A stretch of 54,038 nt of DNA from Roseateles sp. (GCA_015657635.1 JACDQM010000102.1:1-54038), one strand, 5' to 3'. Positions 36,468 through 45,779 are shown, counted from the stretch's first letter. Notes: generated by a model not told the origin, from the sequence alone. Numbers and translations are program-made.

Positions 36468-37900
36468 TCAGCCCTGATTGACCACTGTTTGCAGTTGCGA
36501 GACGCTGGTTGTCAGCGCAGCGGGTGTGTGCATGTCCTGTTGCAGCAGGCGAACCATGTCCGGATGCAGGCGCACAGCGATGTCCAGCTCATGGTCGTGG
36601 CCGCTTTGGTAGGCGCCGAGCTGGATCAGGTCGCGCGCCTTGTTGTATTTGGCGAGCAGCTGGCGGAAGCGCCGCGCCGATTCCAGATGCGGCGTGCTGG
36701 CCACATTGCCCATCACGCGCGAGATCGAACGCTCGATGTCGATTGCCGGGTAGTGGCCTGCTTCGGCCAGCTCGCGCGACAGCACGATGTGGCCGTCCAG
36801 AATGCCGCGCGCTGCGTCGGCGATCGGGTCCTGCTGGTCGTCGCCCTCGCTGAGCACGGTGTAGAAGGCGGTGATCGAACCTTCGCCGGCCAGGCCGTTG
36901 CCGCTGCGTTCCACCAGCTGCGGCAGCTTGGCAAAGCAGCTGGGCGGATAGCCCTTGGTGGCCGGCGGCTCGCCGATGGCCAGCGCGATCTCGCGCTGCG
37001 CCATCGCGTAGCGGGTCAGCGAGTCCATCAAGAGCAGCACATGCTGGCCCTTGTCGCGGAAGTGTTCGGCAATCGCCGTTGCATAGGTGGCACCCTGCAT
37101 GCGCACCAGCGGCGGCGCGTCGGCGGGTGCAGCCACCACCACCGAGCGCTGGATGCCTTCCTCGCCGAGGATGTCTTCGATGAATTCCTTCACCTCGCGG
37201 CCGCGTTCGCCGATCAGGCCGACGACGATCACATCGGCCTGGGTGTAGCGCGCCATCATGCCCAGCAGCACCGACTTGCCCACGCCGGTGCCGGCGAACA
37301 GGCCCAGGCGTTGGCCGCGGCCACGGTGAGCATCGAGTTGATCGAGCGCACACCGGTATCGAGCGGCGTGCGTACCGGATCGCGGTCCATCGCGTTGATG
37401 GGGCGGCGGATCATCGGCTCGTCGTGCACGTTCTCCAGCGGGCCCTTGCGGTCCAGCGGGTGGCCATGCGAATCGACCACGCGGCCCAGCAGGCCCGCGC
37501 CCATCGGCAGATGCAGGCCGCGGTCTTCATCGCGGCGCCAGGGGTGTTGCGGCTTGCCCAGCTGCGGCGCCTGAGGCGGCGTGAAGCGCGGCAGCACCAT
37601 GGCGCCGCTGGACAGGCCCTGCACTTCGTCAGTGGGCATCAGGAAGGCGCGGTCGCCCGAGAAGCCCACCACCTCGGCCTTGACCGGCGGACTGCCGCGG
37701 CGGCTGCTATTGCCGGTGCGCGGCAGATGGATCTCGCAGACCGAGCCCACCGGCACGCGCACGCCGGTGGCTTCCAGCACCATGCCGGCCACGCGCACCA
37801 GCTTGCCTTGCGGCTCCAGCGGCACCGGGGTGGCGGCGAAGGCCTGCAGGTCGTCCATGTAGCGGCCCCAGCGCTCCAGCCGGGTTTCGGTCGCGCTCAT
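36468..37900 (-). pseudogene. fliI: Flagellar export ATPase FliI, single-base frameshift in the window
   Basis: Two frames together give a complete FliI of about 477 residues. The N-terminal frame (37900 to about 37322) ends its homologous part at [13 protein letters not shown]. The C-terminal frame (from about 37320) picks up with [17 protein letters not shown] (Walker A) and continues through [18 protein letters not shown] (Walker B) to the end. The join needs one extra G at 37321-37322: reading GTGGGCCGC for GTGGCCGC restores V-G-R-G-Q-R. The spot lies beside the palindrome GGCCGCGGCC. Since all neighbours are intact, a base missing from the sequence is the more likely cause. The start overlaps the fliH stop (ATGA). 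Confidence 0.92.
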
Positions 37901-38679
37901 GGCTGGGCTCCTGTTTCGTCGCTGCCGCGGCGGTCTTCCCACAGCGAGGTCTGGCCCATCGCCTGCGCCACCTGCAGCCAGCGGCTGGCCAGCGTGGCAT
38001 CGACGCTGCCGATGTCCGAATCCACCTTGCAGCCGCCGCGTGGCACCTCGGGATCGGGCAACACCTGGGCCTCGCGCGCACGCAGGGTCTCGCCGGCGCC
38101 GTCCATCACCAAGGGCAGGTCGGCCGGATTGACGCGTATCCGCACATGGCGGGCTGACAGCTGCAGCGCTTCGACCGCGTCATGCGCAACCTGGGCGATG
38201 TGCTCAGGGCGCTGCGTGATCTCGCTGCGCACCACCTGGCGTGCCAGCTCCACAGCCATGGTGGCCAGGGCCTGGGCCATCTCGTCCTCGATGCTGCGGA
38301 ACTCCGTGTCGAAGTTGCTCACCAGCGTGCCGATCTGCGCACTCATCTGCTTGGCAAAGCTCTGCTTGAAAGCCTCCAGCGCCGACAGGCCGTCGCGGTA
38401 GCCGTCCTGGTAGCCGGCCTGGCGGGCGGCATGCAGCAGTTCGTCGATCTGGGGCTCGGGCGGCGGCGGCGGTTCAGATTTTTCAGCGGGTGCCGGTGCC
38501 GCCGCCGGCGCGAAGATGCCAGGCCGCTCGGCGGTTGGTGCACCTTCCAGCGCTTCGGGGTTCCAGGCGGAGAAGCCGGAAAGCTCCTCGCGCGGAATGA
38601 AGCGGGCATAGGGCGTGCGTCGCTCTTCGCCGGTGCGGCGCTCGGGCGGTGGCACTTGGCGTGGGCCGCGTGGCGTCAT
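37897..38679 (-). CDS. fliH: Flagellar assembly protein FliH
   Basis: This 260-residue protein starts with RFIPREELSGFSAW, the FliN-binding type N-terminus. A Pro-rich stretch and a long helical region with AGYQDGYRDGLSALEAFKQ (G-x-x-x-G repeats) follow, then the C-terminal FliI-binding domain with VRIRVNPADLPLV. It regulates the export ATPase. GAGGGG precedes the start, and its stop overlaps the fliI start. Confidence 0.95.
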   Translation of the reverse strand: MTPRGPRQVPPPERRTGEERRTPYARFIPREELSGFSAWNPEALEGAPTAERPGIFAPAAAPAPAEKSEPPPPPEPQIDELLHAARQAGYQDGYRDGLSALEAFKQSFAKQMSAQIGTLVSNFDTEFRSIEDEMAQALATMAVELARQVVRSEITQRPEHIAQVAHDAVEALQLSARHVRIRVNPADLPLVMDGAGETLRAREAQVLPDPEVPRGGCKVDSDIGSVDATLASRWLQVAQAMGQTSLWEDRRGSDETGAQP

Positions 38680-38746
38680 GTCAGCCCCTCGTGCGAAGCC
38701 GGCCCGGCCTTCGATTGCTCATGGATGTCAGCGTGGCGCATGGTCG

Positions 38747-39751
38747 TCACAGGAACTGGTCGTCGCCGCCGCCCATCAGCACGATCTGGCCTTCGTCGAC
38801 CAGACGGCGCACGATCTTGAGCATTTCCTTCTGCTCGCCTTCGACCTCGGACAGGCGCACCGGGCCACGCGACTCCAGGTCTTCGCGCAGCGTTTCGGCA
38901 GCGCGGCTGGACATATTGCGGAACACCTTCTCGCGCAGCTCCGGGCTGGCGCCCTTGAGGGCCACCACCAGCGATTCGCTCTGCACTTCCTTGAGCACGG
39001 CCTGGATGCCCTTGTCGTCGATCTTCTCCAGATCGTCGAAGGTGAACATGTTGTCCATGATCTTCTGCGCCAGGTCGCCGTCGGCCTCGCGGATGTAGTC
39101 CAGCACCGAGGCTTCGACGCTGGAGCCCATCATGTTGATGATCTCGGCCGCGGTCTTGACGCCGCCCAGGTTCGACTTCTTCATGCGCTCGCCGCCGGCC
39201 AGCACCTGGCTCATCACCTCGTTCAGATCCTTCAGCGCCATCGGCTGGATACCGTCCAGCGTGGCAATGCGGATCAGCACCTCGTTGCGCTGGCGCTCGG
39301 TGAAGACCTTCAGCACCGAGCTGGTCTGGTCGAAGTCCAGGTGGGCCAGGATGGCGGCGATGATCTGCGGGTGCTCGTTGCGCAGCAGCTCGGCCACCGA
39401 GTTGGCATCCATCCACTTCAGGCTCTCGATCGACGAGACGTCGCCGCCTTGCAGAATGCGGTCCAGCAGCAGATTGGCCTTGTCCTCGCCCAGCGCCTTG
39501 CGCAGCACGGTGCGGACGTATTCGTCGGTGTCGGAGACCAGCATGCTCTGCGTCTCGGCCACCGCATCGAAGCGGGTTAGTACCTGCTCCACTTTCTCGC
39601 GCGGGATCACCTTGAGCTTGGCGATGGTCTCGCCGAGCTTCTGCACTTCCTTGGGCTGCAGATGCTTGAACACCTCGGAGGCTTCTTCCTCGCCGAGGGA
39701 CATCAGCAGGATGGCTGCGTCTTCAACACCTTTGTCGTCCATGGTCGGCAT
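38747..39751 (-). CDS. fliG: Flagellar motor switch protein FliG
   Basis: This 334-residue C-ring protein transmits stator torque. It begins DDKGVEDAAILLMSLGEEEA and has the middle EHPQIIAAILAHLD armadillo segment and the C-terminal torque helix region MFTFDDLEKIDDKGIQ. A start at 39742 (Met4) is also possible. It follows fliF after 30 bases. Confidence 0.98.
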   Translation of the reverse strand: MPTMDDKGVEDAAILLMSLGEEEASEVFKHLQPKEVQKLGETIAKLKVIPREKVEQVLTRFDAVAETQSMLVSDTDEYVRTVLRKALGEDKANLLLDRILQGGDVSSIESLKWMDANSVAELLRNEHPQIIAAILAHLDFDQTSSVLKVFTERQRNEVLIRIATLDGIQPMALKDLNEVMSQVLAGGERMKKSNLGGVKTAAEIINMMGSSVEASVLDYIREADGDLAQKIMDNMFTFDDLEKIDDKGIQAVLKEVQSESLVVALKGASPELREKVFRNMSSRAAETLREDLESRGPVRLSEVEGEQKEMLKIVRRLVDEGQIVLMGGGDDQFL

Positions 39752-39781
39752 CTCGCGAAGGTTTCTATGGGCGTGCGGTGA

Positions 39782-41458
39782 TCAGGCGGACTCGCCGTTG
39801 ATCCAGTCGCGCATGATGTTGGCGACGGCCAGCGGGTTCTCCTTGGCCAGGATGCGCGCGCGCTCCAGCTTGTCGTTGGTCAGCGGGCCTTCCAGGGCGG
39901 GCAGTACGGCGGCTCCCGGCAGTTCGTTCGCCTCGTCGACCACGGCATTCAGCTGGCTCTCGGCCGGCGCTTCCGGCGGTGGCGGCGGGTTGGCCGCGCG
40001 CAAGGCCGGGCGGATGAAGCCGAACACTGCGATCAGCGCCACGATCACCAGGGCCAGCGGCACGGCGGCCGTGCGCAGCAGGTCGATCACCCAGGGTTCG
40101 CGCCACAGCGGCACTTCGACCAGCTCAGGCTTCTCGATCACGAAGGGGGCGCTGATCAGCTTGATCGAATCGCCGCGGTCCTGGCTGAAGCCCACGGCTT
40201 CGCGCACCAGTTCGGTCAGCTTGTCGAGCTCGGCCTGAGGCAGGGCCACGGTGCTGGTCTTGCCCTTGGCGTCGGTCACCGAGCGGTGGTTCACCACCAC
40301 CGCCGCATTCAGGCGGCGCACCGCGCCGACGGCATTGCGGGTGACGCGCACCGTCTTGTCCAGCTCGTAATTGGTCACGGCCTCGCGGCGTGCGCTGCTG
40401 TTGCCGGCGCCACCTTGTGCGGGCTGCAGCGCCTGAGCCTGGCCATTGATCGGGGCGGTGGCCGGCACCGGCGGCTGGTTGGCCGCAGCACCCGGCACGC
40501 CGCTGGGCAGGCCGGGCGTGCCATTGCTGGATTCCTGGGTCTGCTGGCTGCGCACCGCAGCATTGGCATTGGCGCCCTGGTTGGGCTTGTATTCCTCGGC
40601 GGTCGACTCGACCTGCGAGAAATCCAGATCGGCGCTGACGGTGGCGCGCAGGTTCTCGCGGCCCACCACCGGTTCCAGCAGTTCGTAGATGCGCTTGTTG
40701 AGGTTGGCCTCGATCTGCTGCTTGTATTGCAGCTGCTGGCTGTCCAGGCCGGTGCCGTTGTCGCCGGCGTTGGAGAGCAGGGCGCCGGTAGAGTCCAGCA
40801 CGCTGACCGCCTTGGGATTGAGTTCTGGCACCGACGCCGAGACCAGGTGCACGATGCCGGCCACCTGTGCGCGGTCCAGCGTGCGGCCGCCACGCAGCGT
40901 CAGCATCACCGAGGCGCTGGGCTTTTGCTGCTCGCGGAAGAAGCCGTTCTGCTGCGGCATCGCCAGATGCACGCGGGCATCGGCGACATCGGCCAGCGCG
41001 GTGATGGTGCGGGTCAGTTCGCCTTCCAGGCCGCGCTGGAAGTTCAGGCGTTCGTTGAACTGGGTCTGGCCGATGGAGGTCTTGTCCATCAGTTCAAAGC
41101 CCACCGAGCTGCCCTTGGGCAGGCCGGCCGAGGCCAGCTTCATGCGCACGTCATAGACCTGGCTGGCTGGCACGAGGATGGTGCCGCCCGGCTCATTGCG
41201 GTAGGGCACGTTCATTGTGGCCAGCTGGGCGATCACCGCGCCGCCATCCTTGTCGGACAGACCGGTGAAGACCGGGCGGTAGTCGCCCTTGGAGCCCATC
41301 AGCGACATCGCCAGCACCACGGCCGCGAGAGCGGCCAGCCCGAGGCCCAGGCCGATCTTGCTGCGGGTTGGCATCGCAGCCAGGCGCGCGCCGAAGCCGT
41401 CGGGCTGGACGACTTGCACCAGGGCGGCGGGGGCTGGAGAGGCGAGAGCGTTGTCCAT
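39782..41458 (-). CDS. fliF: Flagellar MS-ring protein FliF
   Basis: This 558-residue protein forms the inner-membrane MS ring. It has TM1 (about 34-52), ring-building motifs with YRNEPGGTILVPASQVYDVR and GFELMDKTSIGQTQFNERLN, a Gly/Pro/Gln-rich loop (about 300-350), TM2 (about 450-472), and the C-terminal FliG-binding tail LAKENPLAVANIMRDWI. It is divergent from fliE and heads the fliFGHIJK run. Confidence 0.97.
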   Translation of the reverse strand: MDNALASPAPAALVQVVQPDGFGARLAAMPTRSKIGLGLGLAALAAVVLAMSLMGSKGDYRPVFTGLSDKDGGAVIAQLATMNVPYRNEPGGTILVPASQVYDVRMKLASAGLPKGSSVGFELMDKTSIGQTQFNERLNFQRGLEGELTRTITALADVADARVHLAMPQQNGFFREQQKPSASVMLTLRGGRTLDRAQVAGIVHLVSASVPELNPKAVSVLDSTGALLSNAGDNGTGLDSQQLQYKQQIEANLNKRIYELLEPVVGRENLRATVSADLDFSQVESTAEEYKPNQGANANAAVRSQQTQESSNGTPGLPSGVPGAAANQPPVPATAPINGQAQALQPAQGGAGNSSARREAVTNYELDKTVRVTRNAVGAVRRLNAAVVVNHRSVTDAKGKTSTVALPQAELDKLTELVREAVGFSQDRGDSIKLISAPFVIEKPELVEVPLWREPWVIDLLRTAAVPLALVIVALIAVFGFIRPALRAANPPPPPEAPAESQLNAVVDEANELPGAAVLPALEGPLTNDKLERARILAKENPLAVANIMRDWINGESA

Positions 41459-41574
41459 GGGGCGGTGGCCGGTTTTCTTGCAGTTCGGTGGGGCTTGTCA
41501 GGCGGTCAACCGTGCGCTTTGTCACGGCATTCCCGCCAGCAATACCTTTGCGGCAATTATTCGGATTCGCCCCC

Positions 41575-41601
41575 TAAAGAAAGCGCGGAACAGGCCGAGT
41601 A
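41575..41601 (+). promoter_or_regulatory. FliA (sigma-28) type promoter upstream of fliE
   Basis: TAAAGAAA (41575-41582), an 11-base spacer and GCCGAGTA (41594-41601) match TAAAGTTT-N11-GCCGATAA at most key positions. It lies 113 bases before the fliE start, on the fliE strand. Confidence 0.5.
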
Positions 41602-41714
41602 AGCGAGTGCAGTTCCTCCCTTGCTGCGGCTCGGGCTTGCGTAGCATTCGCTGGCCTGCTGAGGTTGTGTGCGCTCCGTCTTTGCGCGCGCGCCGCCAGC
41701 ACGGGGAGTGCACG

Positions 41715-42044
41715 ATGGACCTCAAGCTCAAGCCTTTTGATTTCGCCCAGGCCGCCGCGCGCGCCGGTCTGGCCGTCAATGGCCAGCCGCTGGCCAAGCG
41801 CACGACCGAGGAGGTCGGTGGCGCCAGCTTTGGCAATGCCATGGCCCAGGCGATGAAGGGTGTCAGCCAGCAGCAGATGCAAGCGCAGCGCCTGCAGCGC
41901 GAAGTGCAGCTGGACAACCCGACGGTCAGCCTGGAGGAGACCATGGTCGCCATGCAGAAGGCACAGATCGGTTTCCAGGCGACGCTGCAGGTGCGCAACC
42001 GTCTGGTTTCGGCCTACTCGGAAATCATGAACATGCAAGTGTGA
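41715..42044 (+). CDS. fliE: Flagellar hook-basal body complex protein FliE
   Basis: This 109-residue protein links the MS ring to the rod and ends with the family pattern NPTVSLEETMVAMQKAQIGF then QVRNRLVSAYSEIMNMQV. Met at 41715 (MDLKLKPFDF) was chosen from the family N-terminus. It is alone on the plus strand, divergent from fliF and convergent with the pseudopilin gene 36 bases on. Confidence 0.96.
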   Translation: MDLKLKPFDFAQAAARAGLAVNGQPLAKRTTEEVGGASFGNAMAQAMKGVSQQQMQAQRLQREVQLDNPTVSLEETMVAMQKAQIGFQATLQVRNRLVSAYSEIMNMQV

Positions 42045-42080
42045 AGACGCGTAGCGCACGGCGTCCGCGCGCGACGGTCT

Positions 42081-42584
42081 TCAGCAAGCGCCCGGCTTGG
42101 GCGCGTCCGGCCCGCACAGATGGCTGCGGCCCATCAGATTGGTCTGCACGCTCAGGCGGTGGCCGGCCGAGCTCGTGAGTTCAGTTTGCCCGGCCGCCAG
42201 CAGGCGACCCATGCCCGGCTCGAACTGCAAGGAATCTCCGGGCCGCAGTTCCACGCGCGGATAGTCGGCGGCCACGCCGCGGCTGATGCTGCAGACGGGC
42301 ACGCCGCCCTTGCCGCAGTCGCAGGGCTGGCCATGGCTGATGCCCCAGCACCACTCGCGGCCCGACCGGTAGCTGATGAAGACGTTGGCGCCGCGCAGAC
42401 TTTCCTCGCGTGCCAGGCGCAGGTCCAGAGCCAGCGTCTCGCCGGCGGCGCGCAACTGCTGCCGTGCGGCGAAGTTCGCGTAACTGGGCACGGCCATCGC
42501 CAGCACAATGCCTGTGATCGCCATCACCGCCGCCACTTCCAGCAGCGTGAAGCCGCGCAGCACGATGGCAGTGCGGGCGATCAT
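42081..42584 (-). CDS. GspH/FimT-family type IV pilin-like protein
   Basis: This 167-residue protein has a class III signal peptide: short basic leader, then GFTLLEVAAVMAITGIVLAM with cleavage between Gly and Phe and the Glu at mature position 5. The rest matches GspH/FimT minor pseudopilins (REESLRGANVFISYRSGREW) and has several cysteines (CDCGKGG, CSI, a C-terminal Cys). It would be processed by a prepilin peptidase encoded elsewhere. Its ATG overlaps the stop of the YcgR gene (ATGA), so it is translationally coupled to a flagellar gene, which is odd for a pilin. No other pilin genes are in the window. Confidence 0.85.
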   Translation of the reverse strand: MIARTAIVLRGFTLLEVAAVMAITGIVLAMAVPSYANFAARQQLRAAGETLALDLRLAREESLRGANVFISYRSGREWCWGISHGQPCDCGKGGVPVCSISRGVAADYPRVELRPGDSLQFEPGMGRLLAAGQTELTSSAGHRLSVQTNLMGRSHLCGPDAPKPGAC

Positions 42585-43369
42585 GGCGATGACGAGGCCT
42601 TCTTCGCCAGCAGGCGCTGGCGCTTCTGAGTCAGATCGATGAAGCTCTGCAGCGCCCGCTCGGCGCCGTCCGGCAGGGCCGCGAAGGCGCAGCCCAGCCG
42701 GATGCCGTCGGCCTCGGGGCCGCCTGAACTGAGATGCTGCAGCTTGAGCGTGGCGACGAAGTGGCTGTCGCGCTCGAGCTCGACCTGCACGCCGACCAGG
42801 CTCTCGCCGGCCGCGATCTCCGGCGTGCCAGCCGGAAGCAGCAGGGCCAGGCCGCTGACGCTGACATCCAGCACCCGCAGCTGCAGCGCCAGTTCCGGCC
42901 AATGCGGATGGCGCAGCTGCACGCGCGGGAAGTTGCTGCCCAGCGGCTGCACGCGAAAGGCCTGGCGGCGCTGGAAGCGGTAGAGCAGGGGCGGGATGGG
43001 CGCGCGCAAGGTGGCCTCGCGGGCACCCTTGACCAGCAGCAGCCGGCCCAGCTCAAACTCGAGCCGGATGCTGTTCAGATAAGCCAGCCCGAGTACCTCG
43101 TCGCTGCGCTGCAGCGCCTCCAGCTCGGGCTCATCGCCACGCACCGAGAAACAAAGGCCGCCCAGTCCGGGATCGACCTCGATCAAGGGGGCGTGCAGCG
43201 TGATGCCCTCGGGCGTGCCGAGGCTGACGCGCAGGCGCTCCTGTTGAATCTGGCGCAGCAGTGCCAGCACCTCGGCGCCCGCATCGATGCGGAAGTCGTC
43301 GAGGTTGGATGTCAGGCTGCGGAGGCTGTCGATAGGCATGGGCATCTCGGCCGGTGCGTGCACCGGCAC
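42581..43369 (-). CDS. ycgR: Flagellar brake protein YcgR (PilZ domain)
   Basis: This protein of about 262 residues has an N-terminal YcgR domain and a C-terminal PilZ domain. The c-di-GMP-binding motifs are RRQAFR (RxxxR) at the domain junction and DVSVSG (D/NxSxxG) in the barrel. With c-di-GMP bound, YcgR slows the motor by acting on FliG or MotA. The annotated start is a GTG at 43369; a Met about 9 codons later is an alternative. It follows fliT by 9 bases and is coupled to the pseudopilin gene. Confidence 0.9.
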   Translation of the reverse strand: MPVHAPAEMPMPIDSLRSLTSNLDDFRIDAGAEVLALLRQIQQERLRVSLGTPEGITLHAPLIEVDPGLGGLCFSVRGDEPELEALQRSDEVLGLAYLNSIRLEFELGRLLLVKGAREATLRAPIPPLLYRFQRRQAFRVQPLGSNFPRVQLRHPHWPELALQLRVLDVSVSGLALLLPAGTPEIAAGESLVGVQVELERDSHFVATLKLQHLSSGGPEADGIRLGCAFAALPDGAERALQSFIDLTQKRQRLLAKKASSSP

Positions 43370-43378
43370 TTCAGGCTG

Positions 43379-43678
43379 TCAGTGCACCATCGAGCTGCGG
43401 CCGCCCAGCATCTGGTCAAGGTCCTCCAGCCAGGGTTCGGCCAGGTGGCGGATCTCGGCGTCGTTGAGCAGGATGCGCTGCATGATGCGCGTTTTCAGCT
43501 TGCTCTCCTCAGGCGCCAGCTGGCGCTGAGCGGCGGCGTGCTTGAGCTGCGAGATCAGCAGCACACAGGCGCCTTCGAGCTTGACGACTTCGTCCCAGTT
43601 GCCGGAGCGGGCGGCGGACAGCATGTCGGCGCTGGCTTGCTCGATGGCTTCGTAATAGCTCAGGAGGTGGGAGTTCAT
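43379..43678 (-). CDS. fliT: Probable flagellar chaperone FliT
   Basis: This 99-residue all-helical protein lies directly after fliS and has FliT size and composition (SYYEAIEQASADMLSAARSG, WDEVVKLEGACVLLI). FliT caps FliD and tunes FlhDC in enterics. Sequence conservation in this family is weak, so the name rests largely on position and length. Confidence 0.8.
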   Translation of the reverse strand: MNSHLLSYYEAIEQASADMLSAARSGNWDEVVKLEGACVLLISQLKHAAAQRQLAPEESKLKTRIMQRILLNDAEIRHLAEPWLEDLDQMLGGRSSMVH

Positions 43679-43730
43679 GATGCGGTCCGGAGAGAAGTCG
43701 TTTGTGGGGTGCTTGAGGGGCGGTTCAATT

Positions 43731-44144
43731 TCAAGCGGCTTTACCGATGCTGTGCCAGGCTTCGCGCACCGGCTGCAGCAGGCGCTGGCATTCCTCGACG
43801 GCTGCCAGGTCTGAATGCAGGTTGGCGTGCGTCAGCTGCTTGCACATATAGACATAGAGATCGCTCAGATCGCGTGCCAGCGGGCCAGCGTCCAGTTTCA
43901 GGGCGGCTTTCAGGCCTTCGTCGAGGATGCGCACGGCGCGGCTCAGCGAGCGGCCTTTCAGTTCGACATTGCCCTGCTCGATGGCGCCGCGGGCCTGGAC
44001 CATCGCGTCCGACAGGCCGTCGAACAGCATGGCCACCAGACGGTGCGGGCTGGCATTCAGGACATCGGTCTCCAAGCCCACTTTGCTGTACATCGAACTG
44101 GCTCGATGAGCGCGCGATGCGAAGGGGGATGTATTGCCGTACAT
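43731..44144 (-). CDS. fliS: Flagellin export chaperone FliS
   Basis: This 137-residue helical protein has the FliS pattern: a tyrosine-containing N-terminus, ASPHRLVAMLFDGLSDAMVQ, then KGRSLSRAVRILDEGLKAAL and LSDLYVYMCKQL. It binds flagellin C-termini and prevents early assembly. A FliA-type promoter lies 37-63 bases upstream. Confidence 0.96.
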   Translation of the reverse strand: MYGNTSPFASRAHRASSMYSKVGLETDVLNASPHRLVAMLFDGLSDAMVQARGAIEQGNVELKGRSLSRAVRILDEGLKAALKLDAGPLARDLSDLYVYMCKQLTHANLHSDLAAVEECQRLLQPVREAWHSIGKAA

Positions 44145-44180
44145 GGGTTCTGGCTTTCAGGAAGAGGCGTGTTGAGATCT

Positions 44181-44207
44181 TTTTCGGCCCCCCACCCGGA
44201 AACTTGA
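44181..44207 (-). promoter_or_regulatory. FliA (sigma-28) type promoter for fliS-fliT-ycgR
   Basis: On the minus strand TCAAGTTT (44207-44200) and GCCGAAAA (44188-44181) are 11 bases apart, close to the FliA consensus. It sits 37 bases before the fliS ATG and downstream of the fliD terminator. Confidence 0.7.
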
Positions 44208-44280
44208 GATCTCGCCGCCCCCTCGGCTGAGGGCCATCTGAGGCGATGGTTCGCCTCTTTTCTGCCGATCACTGGCGCAG

Positions 44281-44311
44281 CAAATGCAAAGAGCCCGGCA
44301 GGGCCGGGCTC
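44281..44311 (-). terminator. Rho-independent terminator of fliD
   Basis: GAGCCCGGC (44291-44299) and GCCGGGCTC (44303-44311) form a 9-bp stem followed leftward by TTTGCATTTG. It lies 29 bases after the fliD stop. Confidence 0.8.
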
Positions 44312-44339
44312 GGAAGAGGAAGCGAAGCTGGATGCTGCG

Positions 44340-45779
44340 TCAGCTGCTTCGGTTGAGCATGTTCATCTGCTGGCTGACATAGCCGGACAGGCCGTTGAGC
44401 TTGCTCATCTGGGTGTCGAGCGCCGTGTAGCGGGCTCGCAGCCGCCTCTCGGTCAGGGCGATGCGGTCTTCCAGCGCATCCTCGCGCTTGCCGTTGGCCG
44501 AGATGCTGGACTGCAGGCCCTTCTGGCGGGTCGTCAGGCTGCCATCGGTGCTCAGCAGCTGGTCGGCCATGCGGCGCAGCTGCTGCGCCAGTCCGTCATT
44601 GGCTTCGTTGCTGCTGTCGGTGCCCGAGAGCAGCTTCTTCATGTCGTCCAGATTGCCCAGTGCTTTGCCGAGCTTGGTGCTGTTGATCTTCAGCGTGCCG
44701 TCCGATGCGGGGTCCAGGCCGATGTCGGCCAGGCGCGTCAAGCTGCCGCCCAGCGTGGTCGATCCAGCCACCAGACTGCGCAGCCGTCCCTGGATGCCGA
44801 TCAGCGTGCCATCGCCTTGCAGTGTTCCGGCGGTCTTGTTCTCCGCGTCGTACTTGCTCTGATCACGCATCAGCGTGATCACGGCGTTGTAGGCAGTGAC
44901 AAACTCTTCGACGGTTTTCTTGATCGTGTCCTTGTCCTGCGAGACGGTCAGGGTCACGTCCGCGCTGGTGGGCTTGAGCAAGGTGACATTCAGGCCGTCG
45001 ATCGCGTCCTTCAAGGTGTTGCTCTGCGAATTGATCGAGATGCCGTTCAAGGTCGCGACCGCATTGCTTGCGGCCGTGTTTTGGGTCATCGCCGCAAGGC
45101 CGGCGCTGGGATCGAAGGCGAGGGCTGACAGGCCGGCATCGTCATTGATCGTGCCGTCCGAGTCCACCACGCTGACGGTGAAGGCGTTGCTTTCGCCGGT
45201 TTCGCTGGAGCGCATCACCAGGCGCGGTCCGCTGGAGTCGGTCACGATGGACGCCACCACGCCAGCGCCAGCCGCGTTGATCTTGTCGCGAATCGCGGTG
45301 ATCGATTCCTGCCCCGGAAGGATGTCGATCTTCACGGAGGGCTTGTCAGCTCTCGGCGTGAACTCGGTCTGGTCGGCATTCCAGCTGCCCAGCTGCACCG
45401 TCAGAAATCCTGAGCCGACAGCGCCGGGCGCAGTGGGCAGCACCTTGCTGGAAATGGTCTGCGATGTTGCGAGCTTCTGCACCGCAACGCTGAAGTTGCC
45501 GGGAATGCTGGCGGTGCCCGCACTGACTGTGACGCTGGTCGGATCGGTCGAGCTGGGCAGATTGGCGGTCCACATGTCCGGACGGCTCAGCTTTGCGGCG
45601 GCGTCGCGCAGCGTCGAGAGGCCGCTCTGCAGCTTGCCGAAGGCGGACAGCTTGGTCTGCAGATCGTTCGTGCGGGTCTGCAGCTGCTTGATCGGCGTGC
45701 GCTCGTTGGCCACCAGCTTGCTGATCAGCGACTCGATGTCGAGACCGCTGCCGATGCCGGCTGAGGTGATGGTTGCCAT
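44340..45779 (-). CDS. fliD: Flagellar filament capping protein FliD
   Basis: This 479-residue cap protein starts with ITSAGIGSGLDIESLISKLV, the FliD_N signature, and has the N-terminal coiled coil KQLQTRTNDLQTKLSAFGKL. The FliD_C region (TVEEFVTAYNAVITLMRDQS) follows, with a C-terminal coiled coil ending YVSQQMNMLNRSS. It folds exported flagellin at the filament tip. AGGAAG precedes the start. Confidence 0.97.
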   Translation of the reverse strand: MATITSAGIGSGLDIESLISKLVANERTPIKQLQTRTNDLQTKLSAFGKLQSGLSTLRDAAAKLSRPDMWTANLPSSTDPTSVTVSAGTASIPGNFSVAVQKLATSQTISSKVLPTAPGAVGSGFLTVQLGSWNADQTEFTPRADKPSVKIDILPGQESITAIRDKINAAGAGVVASIVTDSSGPRLVMRSSETGESNAFTVSVVDSDGTINDDAGLSALAFDPSAGLAAMTQNTAASNAVATLNGISINSQSNTLKDAIDGLNVTLLKPTSADVTLTVSQDKDTIKKTVEEFVTAYNAVITLMRDQSKYDAENKTAGTLQGDGTLIGIQGRLRSLVAGSTTLGGSLTRLADIGLDPASDGTLKINSTKLGKALGNLDDMKKLLSGTDSSNEANDGLAQQLRRMADQLLSTDGSLTTRQKGLQSSISANGKREDALEDRIALTERRLRARYTALDTQMSKLNGLSGYVSQQMNMLNRSS

